Positions 7,064 to 14,786 of a stretch of 64,000 bases of DNA are shown one piece after another. Every line of letters begins with the position of its first letter. Position 1 is the first letter of the stretch. The notes under the pieces are model-generated. The model was not told the origin of the DNA, ran no database searches, and saw only the letters and a program-made list of their open reading frames with translations. This DNA is from Beutenbergia cavernae DSM 12333. GTDB taxonomy: Bacteria; Actinomycetota; Actinomycetes; Actinomycetales; Beutenbergiaceae. Location: the NCBI RefSeq assembly GCF_000023105.1, contig NC_012669.1, positions 186,001-250,000 on the forward strand, written 5' to 3'. The position numbers and the translations under genes are program-made.

Positions 7064-9967
7064 GTGAGTCACGCCAGCACGCTCGAGGTGCTCCGCGCCG
7101 TCGCCGGTTCCGACCACGTGAGTGATCGCGCCACGGACCGGGCCCGCATGTCGCACGATGCGTCCCACTACCTCCTCACCCCCGAGGCCGTCGTGACGCC
7201 GTCGTCGGCGCCGGAGGTCGCGGCGCTGCTCGCAACGGCGCACAAGCACCACGTGCCGCTCACGTTCCGGTCCGGCGGGTCCAGCCTGTCGGGCCAGGCC
7301 GGCACGGACGGCGTGCTCGTCGACACGCGGCGCCACTTCGGCGGGGTCCAGGTGCTCGACGGCGGAGCCCGGGTCCGCGCGGAACCCGGCGCGGTGCTGC
7401 GTCGGGTCAACGCGGCGCTCGCGCCGTACCGGCGACGGCTCGGCCCCGACCCGGCGTCCGAGGGCGCGTGCACGATCGGCGGCGTCGTCGCGAACAACTC
7501 CTCGGGCATGACGAGCTCGACGACGGCGACGGCGTACCGCACCCTCGCCGGACTCGAGCTGATCCTGCCGAGCGGCACGTTCCTCGACACCGGATCGCCG
7601 GACGCGGATCGCCGCCTCGCGGCTCTCGAGCCGGACCTGCACGCCGGCCTGGGGCGCCTGCGCGACCAGCTGCGCGGCGACGCCGCACTGCGCGCGCGCA
7701 TCGAGCACCAGTTCTCGATGAAGAACACGATGGGCTACGGCATCAACGCGTTCCTCGACCACACGGCGCCGTCGGGCATCCTCGCGCACCTCGTGGTGGG
7801 GTCGGAGGGGACGCTCGGCTTCGTCGCGTCGGCGACGTTCGACACGCTGCCGGTGCTGCCGCGGGTGGCCACGGCGCTGCTCGTGTTCGCGTCGCTGGAC
7901 GCGGCGATCGACGCGCTGCCGGCCCTCGTGGCCGCCGGCGCGAACGCCGTCGAGCTCATGGACGCGACGTCCTTGCGGGTCGCGCAGGCGGACCCCTTGG
8001 CCCCGGCGCTCATCCGCGGGCTGCGCGTCGAGCACCAGACGGCGCTGCTGGTCGAGGTGGCGGCCGCTGACGACGCCGCGCTCGCCCACGTGAGCGACGC
8101 CGTCGGCGCCGTCATCGCCACGCTCCCGCTCGCCGTCCCCGGCGCGCTCTCCTCGGACGCGGCGGAGCGGGCGGCCGCGTGGCACGTGCGCAAGGGCCTG
8201 TACGCGACGGTCGCTGGCGCGCGGCCGCAGGGGACGACGGCGCTGCTCGAGGATGTCGTGGTGCCGCCGGCCGCGCTCGGGCCCGCCGTGCGCGAGCTGC
8301 AGGGACTGTTCGAGCGGTACGACTACGCCGACGCCGTCATCTTCGGCCACGCACGCGACGCGAACCTCCACTTCATGATCACGCCGCGCCTCGACGACGC
8401 CGGCCAGCTCGACGCGTACGCGGCGTTCACCGAGGACCTCGTGGACCTCGTGCTCGGCGCCGACGGCTCGCTCAAGGCGGAGCACGGCACGGGCCGCATC
8501 ATGGCGCCGTACGTGCGACGCCAGTACGGCGACGAGCTGTACGCCGTCATGCGCGAGGTCAAGGCCCTGTGCGACCCGCACGGGATCCTCGCCCCCGGCG
8601 TGCTGCTCGACGACGACCCGCAGGCGCACCTGCGGCACCTCAAGTCCGTGCCCGCCGTCGACCCCGCGCTCGACAGGTGCGTCGACTGCGGCTACTGCGA
8701 GCCGGTGTGCCCCTCGCGCAACACGACGACGACGCCGCGGCAACGCATCGCGCTGCTGCGGGAGATCGCCGTCGCCCCGCCGCGGCTGCGCGATGAGCTC
8801 GAGCGCGACTACGCCTACGAGGCCGTGCAGACGTGTGCCGCCGACTCCCTGTGCGTCGTCGCGTGCCCGGTCAACATCGACACCGGGCTGGCGATGAAGG
8901 CGCGTCGGGCGCAGGGCCTGCCCGCGCCGGCGCAGCGGGCCGGCGCGGTGGCCGCCGACCACTGGGGAGTGGGACTGGGTGCGGCGCGGGCCGGGCTCGG
9001 GGTCGCGTCGGTGGTGCCGGGACCGGTGCTCTCCGGGGTGACGACGGCGGCCCGTGCGCTGCTCGGCTCGGAGTGGGTCCCGCACGCCGACGGCGCGCTG
9101 CCGGGCCCCGGCCGCCCCCGCCCGAGCGCCTTCACGTCGCGAGTGCGGGGTGAACGCGCGAGTGCGGGCCGGCACGCACCGCACTCGGACGCTGACCCCG
9201 CACTCGGCGGCGAGCACGACGTCGTGTTCTTCCCGGCGTGCATCGGCGAGCTGTTCGCGCCGGAGCGGGACGCGTCCGGGGCACCCGGAGAGGGGGCGAC
9301 GACGGCGTTCCTCGCGCTCGCGGAGCGCGCGGGCCTGCGGGTGGCGATCGCCGAGCAGACGCCCGACCTGTGCTGCGGCACGCCGTGGGCGTCGAAGGGT
9401 CTCACCGCCGGCGCCGACCTCATGGCCCAGAAGCTGTTCGCCGCGCTGTGGCCGCTCACGGACGGCGGCCGCCTTCCCGTGGTGGCGGACGCGTCGTCGT
9501 GCACGCACGGTATCCACGGGCTGGCGTCGCACCTGCCGGAGCCCGATGCGGAACGCTGGTCTCGGGTGCGGGTGGTCGACGCCGTCGCGTACGCGCGCGC
9601 GGAACTACTGCCACGGCTGGGTGCCGTCGCCGACGAGCGATTGCTCGACCGGCTCGTGCTGCACCCGACGTGCGCGAGCGTGCACCTCGGGGAGGTCGAC
9701 GACCTGGCGGCGCTCGGCGGCGCCGTCGCCCGTGAGGCGGTGGTTCCCGAGAACTGGGGCTGCTGCGGGTTCGCCGGCGACCGCGGGCTGCTGCACCCGG
9801 AGCTCACGCGCGGGGCGACGGAGGCCGAGGCAGGCACGGTCGCGGCGCTCGGGCGGGCCGACGCGTACGCGTCGTGCAACCGCACGTGCGAGCTGGGGAT
9901 GACGCGGGCGACCGGAAAGCCGTACCGGCACGTGCTCGAGCTGCTCGAGGAGGCCACCCGGCCCTGA
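7064..9967 (+). CDS. FAD- and (Fe-S)-binding oxidoreductase, D-lactate dehydrogenase type
   Basis: This 967-residue protein has an N-terminal FAD-binding (PCMH-type) domain (about 30-230, with GSSLSGQAG). An FAD-oxidase C-terminal domain (about 240-520, with HARDANLHFMITP and KAEHGTGR) follows. Next come two 4Fe-4S ligand sets (CVDCGYCEPVCP, then CAADSLCVVACPVNI) and two CCG domains (CCGTPWASKG, WGCCGFAGDRG). This is the architecture of quinone-linked D-lactate/2-hydroxyacid dehydrogenases at the membrane. The start is GTG 7064 with an apparently leaderless promoter. Odd: a ~25-residue Arg/Ser/Ala-rich linker between the Fe-S and CCG parts is encoded by a nested palindromic element (9140-9206), probably inserted in frame. 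The exact 2-hydroxyacid substrate cannot be read from the sequence. Confidence 0.92.
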   Translation: MSHASTLEVLRAVAGSDHVSDRATDRARMSHDASHYLLTPEAVVTPSSAPEVAALLATAHKHHVPLTFRSGGSSLSGQAGTDGVLVDTRRHFGGVQVLDGGARVRAEPGAVLRRVNAALAPYRRRLGPDPASEGACTIGGVVANNSSGMTSSTTATAYRTLAGLELILPSGTFLDTGSPDADRRLAALEPDLHAGLGRLRDQLRGDAALRARIEHQFSMKNTMGYGINAFLDHTAPSGILAHLVVGSEGTLGFVASATFDTLPVLPRVATALLVFASLDAAIDALPALVAAGANAVELMDATSLRVAQADPLAPALIRGLRVEHQTALLVEVAAADDAALAHVSDAVGAVIATLPLAVPGALSSDAAERAAAWHVRKGLYATVAGARPQGTTALLEDVVVPPAALGPAVRELQGLFERYDYADAVIFGHARDANLHFMITPRLDDAGQLDAYAAFTEDLVDLVLGADGSLKAEHGTGRIMAPYVRRQYGDELYAVMREVKALCDPHGILAPGVLLDDDPQAHLRHLKSVPAVDPALDRCVDCGYCEPVCPSRNTTTTPRQRIALLREIAVAPPRLRDELERDYAYEAVQTCAADSLCVVACPVNIDTGLAMKARRAQGLPAPAQRAGAVAADHWGVGLGAARAGLGVASVVPGPVLSGVTTAARALLGSEWVPHADGALPGPGRPRPSAFTSRVRGERASAGRHAPHSDADPALGGEHDVVFFPACIGELFAPERDASGAPGEGATTAFLALAERAGLRVAIAEQTPDLCCGTPWASKGLTAGADLMAQKLFAALWPLTDGGRLPVVADASSCTHGIHGLASHLPEPDAERWSRVRVVDAVAYARAELLPRLGAVADERLLDRLVLHPTCASVHLGEVDDLAALGGAVAREAVVPENWGCCGFAGDRGLLHPELTRGATEAEAGTVAALGRADAYASCNRTCELGMTRATGKPYRHVLELLEEATRP
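9140..9206. repeat. Nested inverted repeat inside a coding sequence
   Basis: The outer arms CGAGTGCGGGGT (9140-9151) and ACCCCGCACTCG (9195-9206) are perfect complements. The inner arms CGAGTGCGG (9159-9167) and CCGCACTCG (9179-9187) repeat the same core. So one ~10-bp word occurs four times, twice in each orientation. The element keeps the reading frame open and falls between two protein domains. It has the layout of the intergenic palindromes elsewhere in this window but a different sequence. Confidence 0.8.
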
Positions 9968-10154
9968 GCCGGGGAGCCTCTCGTTACGGCGTGACGGTCA
10001 GCGAGACCTCCGCCACGAGGGGCTGGCCGGCGAACGGCGGCTCGTGGATCGCAGGGTCCGGCGTTCCGGCACGCCGAGGCGTCGCAATCGGTCGCCCGCA
10101 CCGGCACGCAGGCGGCCGATCGCGACGTCTCGAGGAGGCCGCCCGGCCCTGAGC
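9944..10154 (+). repeat. 26-bp direct repeat of the gene end, copies 9944-9969 and 10129-10154
   Basis: The last codons and stop of the FAD/Fe-S gene (from CTCGAGGAGGCC to CCCTGAGC) recur 185 bp downstream with a single A to G change. The second copy again encodes LEEAARP followed by TGA, in a context with no gene. This looks like a scar of a duplication or recombination at the 3' end. Confidence 0.75.
9984..10067 (-). pseudogene. Possible C-terminal gene remnant
   Basis: The 241-bp stretch 9968-10208 between convergent genes has no complete gene. On the minus strand a short frame ends GTPDPAIHEPPFAGQPLVA followed by EVSLTVTP and a stop. It has the amino-acid composition of a real protein tail, while everything upstream of it is Arg-rich noise. 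I cannot name the parent gene. It lies between the two copies of the 26-bp direct repeat, consistent with rearrangement debris. Confidence 0.2.
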
Positions 10155-10208
10155 GTGGCGCCGCCCGTCCCGAACGACCACGGCGACCACGTTCCGAGGG
10201 ACCGCGGA

Positions 10209-10433
10209 TCAGGCGTGGCGCCGCCGCCCGACCAGGAAGTACGACGCCGGCCCCACCCAGTTCACGGCGATGATCGCCGCCCACAGCGGCTTCGGACCGC
10301 GGACGTCCTGCGCCTCCCGCCGCGCGAGGTCGCGCCAGGCCGCCACGGCGAGGGCGATCTGCACGGCCGCGAGCGTGACGACGCCGGCCCGGCGGGAGGG
10401 CTCGAGGTCCTGCCACTTCATCTGCTCGGCCAT
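10209..10433 (-). CDS. Small membrane protein, PLDc_N-type
   Basis: This 74-residue protein has two hydrophobic helices (VVTLAAVQIALAVAAW and LWAAIIAVNWVGPASYFLVG). The second carries the WAxxxxxNWxGPxxYFLxGRR signature of the phospholipase D nuclease N-terminal (PLDc_N) family, short membrane modules of unknown role. Between the helices is a basic, cytoplasmic loop ending in KP. The ATG is preceded by GGAGA, and immediately before that by TACCCT, which could be a -10 of a nearly leaderless transcript. It is convergent with the FAD/Fe-S gene. Confidence 0.75.
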   Translation of the reverse strand: MAEQMKWQDLEPSRRAGVVTLAAVQIALAVAAWRDLARREAQDVRGPKPLWAAIIAVNWVGPASYFLVGRRRHA

Positions 10434-10505
10434 TCTCCAGGGTAGATCCACAGGTCCATGGCGGCCTAGCGTGGGTGGGGGGCACCGACTGACCGGAGGC
10501 CGGAC

Positions 10506-10985
10506 ATGGTCGAGCTCACGACGGACGCCGTGTGGCGGGTGCTGGCGAAGCAGAACTTCATGGTGATCGGGATGATCTCGGCCCGCGGTCAGGCGCGGAC
10601 CGTCGGCGTCATGCCCCTCGTGCTCGAGCGGACGCTGTGGTTCACGACCAACACCCAGGAGTGGCACGCGAAGCACCTGGCTGCGAACCCGGAGGTCTCG
10701 GTCACCGTCGCCATCCCCAAGCGCGTGCCGTTCGTGCCGTGGATCAAGATCCCTGCCGCGACGATCACGTTCTCGGGTGTCGCGGAGATCTTGCCCGCCG
10801 CGCAGATGCCGCGCGAGGCCCGGGAGAAGCTGGTGCGCGGGCTCGAGCTGGGCGGCGACGAGCGAGGCGCCCTGATCGGCGTCGGCGTGCGCCCGACCAG
10901 CGACTTCGTCACCTACGGCGTCGGCGTCTCCGTGCTCGGGATGCGTGACACCGAAAAGGCGCGGGGTCGGGCGCCGTCCGGCTGA
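10506..10985 (+). CDS. Pyridoxamine 5'-phosphate oxidase-family flavin-binding protein
   Basis: At 159 residues it has the size and pattern of split-barrel FMN or F420-binding proteins: an initial helix (TDAVWRVLAKQNFMVIGMIS), a strand pair with RTVGVMPLVLERTLWFTTNT, then EWHAKHLAANPEVSVTVAIP. This actinobacteria-rich family includes FMN-dependent oxidases and heme or F420 binders; the cofactor cannot be settled here. A GGAGG Shine-Dalgarno sequence precedes ATG 10506, and TAGCGT at 10467-10472 is a possible -10. It is divergent from the small membrane protein and convergent with Tat protein A. Confidence 0.78.
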   Translation: MVELTTDAVWRVLAKQNFMVIGMISARGQARTVGVMPLVLERTLWFTTNTQEWHAKHLAANPEVSVTVAIPKRVPFVPWIKIPAATITFSGVAEILPAAQMPREAREKLVRGLELGGDERGALIGVGVRPTSDFVTYGVGVSVLGMRDTEKARGRAPSG

Positions 10986-11030
10986 GTGCCTCGCCGCCGC
11001 CGCCGTCAGCCCTCCAGGCGCCGGACGGCG
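10972..11030. terminator. Inverted repeat spanning two convergent gene ends
   Basis: CGCCGTCCGGC (10972-10982) and GCCGGACGGCG (11020-11030) are perfect 11-bp complements. They lie in the last codons of the PPOX-family gene and of Tat protein A, enclosing the 20-bp intergenic gap. A terminator or mRNA-end hairpin is plausible. The arms are coding on both sides, so chance similarity of GC-rich codons remains possible. Confidence 0.3.
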
Positions 11031-13282
11031 ATCCGCGGCCTCCTGCCCCGCGTGGTGACGACGGCGACGGCGCGCGTGAGCGGCCGGTGCGAGCGGAAAA
11101 CCCGGTAGGCACCCGCGCCCGGGGCGAGGTCCGTCGTCGTCCACGGTCCGACGGGGCCGGTGACGCGGACGTCGACGGCCTCGTTCTCGAGGTTGACGAC
11201 GTGCACGCCGAGGCGGTGCGTGCCGTCGAGCGCCGTCCAGGCGTGCGCTGACGCCGCCGCTGCGACGCGCGACCCCGCCAGCTGCGTGACGTCGACGGTC
11301 GTCACCTCGACCGTCAGGTCGCCGTCGTGCTCCACCCGCAGCAGGTGGTGCGCGAGCGCGCCGAGGTAGACACGGCCCGACGGCGTCAGGCTCGCGGACC
11401 GTTCGCTGCCCCACGAGATGTGCACGCGCACGTCGCCGCGAGTCAGCGAGAAGCCGGACGCCGTCGTCGACGCCGCCGTGCCCCGTGCCGGACGGGTGCC
11501 GTCGGCGAACTCGAGGACGTCGTCGTCGCGCACGAGCAGCGGCACGAGCTCGCTCGCCGCGTCGCCGGCGCTCACGGATCGGACGACGCCGTCGTGCCGG
11601 TGCGTCACGTCCGTGGTGACTTTCCCGACGTGCGCGACGTAGCGCCCGGTGAAGACGCCGGAGACGCCGCCGAGGTCCTCCGGCGCGATCACCGGAGCGG
11701 TCGCGTCCTCGCCGTCGTGGAACGTCGAGCTGACGATGTTCGTCTGCGCGACGGCGACGCCCGACGCCGTCAGCGTCGTCCAGTGGTCGTCCGCGGCGTT
11801 GTTGAACGACGCGATGACGCTGCCCGCGGCCGGGTGCCAGAACAGGCCCGGGCCGGAGCGCACCCGGGCGTTGCCACGGTTCCCGAGCAGCGTCGCGAGG
11901 TAGTAGCCGGGGCGTCGTACGAACAGCAGCTGCTGGTCGATCGTGCCCGTGCGGTACTCGGTGAAGACCGGCTCCGCGACGGGACGCAGCGCGGCGACGA
12001 CGTCGTCCCGCTCCGCCGCCGTGACGTTGTCCGGCGCCTGCGGCACGTGGGCGTAGAGCCGCGGCGACGTGTCGCCCTTGGCCCGGGGCTCCACCGGGGC
12101 GGTCTCGGCAGCCCAGGCCGCGCGCGCCGCAGCCTTCGCCTCCGACGACGCGTGGAACGCCGCCAGGAGCGGGACCTCCGGCACGAAGACGCGGCCGAGC
12201 GCGGCGCGGTCCTTGTCGTCGTCCGGCGTGATGGTGAGCACCGACGTGGAGTTGCGCATGCTCGCCGCCCCGAGGTGCACGAAGCCCGGCGCGTTCGGTT
12301 CGGGCAGCACCACGTACTGCGCGAAGTCCGCCCAGCGGCGCACGTGCTCGACGAGCAGCGGGTTCCCGGTCTGCTCGTACAGGTCGCCGACGTCGGGCAG
12401 TGCCACCGCGAAGTTGTAGCCGTGGTCGTACCCGAGCGGCTCGTGGAAGTACCCGGCCGGCGCCTGGGCCGCCTCCACGAGGAGCTCGATGCGGTCCGCC
12501 AGGTCGGCGGCGATCCCCGGGTCCCCGGTGACGGTCGCGGCGTGCCCGACGCCGGCGAGCCCCCCGACGAGCTGGTTGTGCAGCTGGAGGGGCAGGTTCC
12601 AGTGGTCGAGGTCGAGGTCCATGAGCCACACCGCCGCGGCGCGCATGGCGGTGTCGATCTCGGCCAGCCGGGCGGGGAGCAGCCCGGCGGAGTCGAGGTC
12701 CCGGTACGTGTGCGCGAGAGACACGAGCCCGAAACCGGTGGTCGCGAGCGACTCCGACTCGTACGTGACCGGCCAGGCGCCGCGCGGGCCCTGGAGCGAG
12801 AGGTAGTACCCGAGTGCCGCGTCGAGTCGTCCGGTGAGGTTGGCGTCGAGGTAGTACGGGTTCCACGGCCGGTCGTGGGTGAGGAACCAGGCGAGCGTGG
12901 CGACGTGCTCCATGATCCGGGAGTTGATCGGGTCGTTCGGGGTGCGCCACCACCCGTCCTCCATCCACCCGTACAGCTCGGGGTCGTCGTCGACCACGCT
13001 GTTCGCGAGCGGCGCGAGGATCATGAGATAGCTCGCGAAGACCTGCTCGTGCGGGTCGAACTGGGTGCGGTCGGGGGCTCCGGCAGGAAGCGGGTCGACC
13101 AGCGGCAGGACCGTCCCTTCGGACGTCGCCGCGGCCGGACCGGCGCCGGCGATCCCCGCGGCGCCGAACGCGGCGATCGTCGCCGCACCGATCCCCAGCA
13201 GCCCCCGCCTGCTGATCGGCGGGAGCGCCGGGCGGAGGGGCGACGGGCTCTCGTGACTCTCGGACACCTGGCTCGTTCTCAC
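11006..13282 (-). CDS. Tat-secreted protein A, predicted helical-toroid plus beta-sandwich, unassigned family
   Basis: This 758-residue protein has a twin-arginine signal (Arg25-Arg26 in SRRGLLGIG, hydrophobic run, then AGAGPAAA), so it should be exported folded. Residues ~60-420 are helical and repetitive, with NPYYLDANL, HNQLVGGLAGVGHAAT and YDHGYNF. Residues ~430-758 are strand-rich (RRPGYYLATLLGN, LFWHPAAG), a layout like polysaccharide lyases or toroid hydrolases. I cannot match it to a CAZy family. An Asn (HNQ) followed about 50 residues later by a Y-x-x-x-Y-N segment faintly recalls PL8 lyases, but the usual catalytic His is not where expected. The GTG start has AAGGAG 5 nt upstream. 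It is last in the sugar-transport operon and paralogous to protein B at 14787-17045. It has no cysteines. Confidence 0.85.
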   Translation of the reverse strand: MRTSQVSESHESPSPLRPALPPISRRGLLGIGAATIAAFGAAGIAGAGPAAATSEGTVLPLVDPLPAGAPDRTQFDPHEQVFASYLMILAPLANSVVDDDPELYGWMEDGWWRTPNDPINSRIMEHVATLAWFLTHDRPWNPYYLDANLTGRLDAALGYYLSLQGPRGAWPVTYESESLATTGFGLVSLAHTYRDLDSAGLLPARLAEIDTAMRAAAVWLMDLDLDHWNLPLQLHNQLVGGLAGVGHAATVTGDPGIAADLADRIELLVEAAQAPAGYFHEPLGYDHGYNFAVALPDVGDLYEQTGNPLLVEHVRRWADFAQYVVLPEPNAPGFVHLGAASMRNSTSVLTITPDDDKDRAALGRVFVPEVPLLAAFHASSEAKAAARAAWAAETAPVEPRAKGDTSPRLYAHVPQAPDNVTAAERDDVVAALRPVAEPVFTEYRTGTIDQQLLFVRRPGYYLATLLGNRGNARVRSGPGLFWHPAAGSVIASFNNAADDHWTTLTASGVAVAQTNIVSSTFHDGEDATAPVIAPEDLGGVSGVFTGRYVAHVGKVTTDVTHRHDGVVRSVSAGDAASELVPLLVRDDDVLEFADGTRPARGTAASTTASGFSLTRGDVRVHISWGSERSASLTPSGRVYLGALAHHLLRVEHDGDLTVEVTTVDVTQLAGSRVAAAASAHAWTALDGTHRLGVHVVNLENEAVDVRVTGPVGPWTTTDLAPGAGAYRVFRSHRPLTRAVAVVTTRGRRPRIAVRRLEG

Positions 13283-13363
13283 ATCGACTCCTTCGTCGTG
13301 GGCCGACTCCGCAGCCCGCGGACCATGTGAACTGCGCCGTGCGCTGATGCGCCGGCGTTGACG

Positions 13364-13376
13364 TGACGTTGCGTCA
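13364..13376. promoter_or_regulatory. 13-bp dyad upstream of Tat protein A
   Basis: TGACGTTGCGTCA (5-bp arms, TTG spacer) sits in the 143-bp gap between the Gfo/Idh-type gene and Tat protein A, 82 bp before the latter's start. The same 13 bp forms the core of the MerR/TipA-like dyad at 45767-45783, in the same orientation relative to the downstream gene. No convincing -35/-10 pair accompanies it here. The rest of the gap shows nothing clear. Confidence 0.35.
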
Positions 13377-13425
13377 TCGCAGACGTCGACCCGCCTTCTC
13401 CTTTCGTCAGTGGGTGGATCGGCGC

Positions 13426-14721
13426 TCAGCCGACGAGCTCCTCGGCGGGCACGTCGACGGCGAGCAGGGGCCGGTCGGTGGGCGGGCGCCCGAAGTCAGG
13501 CACCGGCAGGCGGTCGCCGCCGGCGAGGCTCGAGGCGTGCGCGACGATCCCGGGCGCCGCGTACGCCGCCGCCTCCCACACGTTGACCGGCGGCACGGTC
13601 CGCGTCACGACGGCGCGCACGAAGTCGTCGGCGAGGAAGTGGTGCGAGCCGAGGTGCCCGTTGCGCAGCCGCGCGTAGGCCTGGGGGAGCCGGTGCACCG
13701 GGTGCACAGCGGAGTAGCGGCTCGAGAAGTCCTCCCGCAGCACCTCGTGCAGCCCGGCGTGCTCGGCGGCGACGTCGCCGGGCGAGCCCGCTGCGGCGGC
13801 CCCCGCGGCGCCGTCGTCGGCCGTGTCCTCCACGTGCTTCGCGCACGCGAGCAGCCCCGTCACGTCCGTCGGCCCGCCGTCGCGATCGACCCACACCTGG
13901 CTCCCGGCGTTCTCCTCGAACGACGCCCGCGTGCCATAGATCGTCAGCGGGTTCCCGCCGTGGGTCCCGCGCCAGCCGATCCGGCGGAACTCGTTGACGC
14001 GGAGCATGCCGCCGTCGTCGGTCCGCATGAGGGCCGTCTGGTTCGAGTACGGGTTGTCCCACTCGTTCGCGCCGACCCCGAACACGCCGTCCTCCTCCAC
14101 GTCGGCGTAGCCCAGGCAGCTCACGTCGGTGACGCGTGCGCCGGTGACGCCGAGCACCGCACCCGTGGAGTGCGTCGGGTAGAGCATCGGCGGGTAGCCC
14201 GCCACGCGGCGCCACTGCTCGCCGCCCGAGTGCTGGAACGCGGCGTAGAAGCCGTGCGCCATGTCGTGCAGGTAGTTGCCCTCGGCGTACACGAACGCGC
14301 CGAAGTCGCCGCGCGCGTACCGGTCCCGGCAGTAGATCGTGTGCGGGTAGTAGTAGGAGGTCTCGCCGCTCGCGTAGACCAGGCCGGTCCGTTCGACGGC
14401 GCTGACGATCCGCCCGACGTCGTCCAGCGAGGACGCGATCGGCACCGCGCAGTACGTGTGCTTCCCGGCGTCGAGCGCCTCGAGCGTGAGGGGTCCGTGC
14501 AGGTGGCGCTGCGCGAAGATCGCGACGGCGTCGACGTCCGAGGCGCACAGCTCGGCGTGCGATCCCACCGTCTCGACCAGCCCGTGCCGCTGCGCCACCT
14601 CGGCGAGCCGTTCGGGCACGAGGTCCGCGAGCACGACGCGCTCCACGAGCGGATGCTGCGCGAAGAGCGGGATGAACGCCTCGGCGAACATCCCCGCCCC
14701 GCTGATCCCGATGCTGATCAC
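13426..14721 (-). CDS. Gfo/Idh/MocA-like oxidoreductase with altered catalytic motif
   Basis: This 431-residue protein has an N-terminal Rossmann fold (ISIGISGAGMFAEAF) and the family's GKH-x-Y-C segment at residues 87-91. The next residues are AVP (92-94) instead of the usual E-K-P. The lysine that normally helps hydride transfer is therefore Val93. The substrate domain has GETSYYYPHTIYCRDRYARG and HDMAHGFYAAFQHSGG, rich in His/Tyr. It may catalyse a different redox step, an NAD-assisted elimination, or no redox chemistry. GTG 14721 has AGGGAG 6 nt upstream. It sits between the two Tat-secreted paralogues in one operon, so its substrate is likely a sugar released by them and taken up by the importer. 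Confidence 0.85.
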   Translation of the reverse strand: MISIGISGAGMFAEAFIPLFAQHPLVERVVLADLVPERLAEVAQRHGLVETVGSHAELCASDVDAVAIFAQRHLHGPLTLEALDAGKHTYCAVPIASSLDDVGRIVSAVERTGLVYASGETSYYYPHTIYCRDRYARGDFGAFVYAEGNYLHDMAHGFYAAFQHSGGEQWRRVAGYPPMLYPTHSTGAVLGVTGARVTDVSCLGYADVEEDGVFGVGANEWDNPYSNQTALMRTDDGGMLRVNEFRRIGWRGTHGGNPLTIYGTRASFEENAGSQVWVDRDGGPTDVTGLLACAKHVEDTADDGAAGAAAAGSPGDVAAEHAGLHEVLREDFSSRYSAVHPVHRLPQAYARLRNGHLGSHHFLADDFVRAVVTRTVPPVNVWEAAAYAAPGIVAHASSLAGGDRLPVPDFGRPPTDRPLLAVDVPAEELVG

Positions 14722-14786
14722 GTCATGCTCCCTGTGCCTCGGTGCTCACGTCCCGGACCTCCATCCTGGCCTCACCCTCCGGCGCG

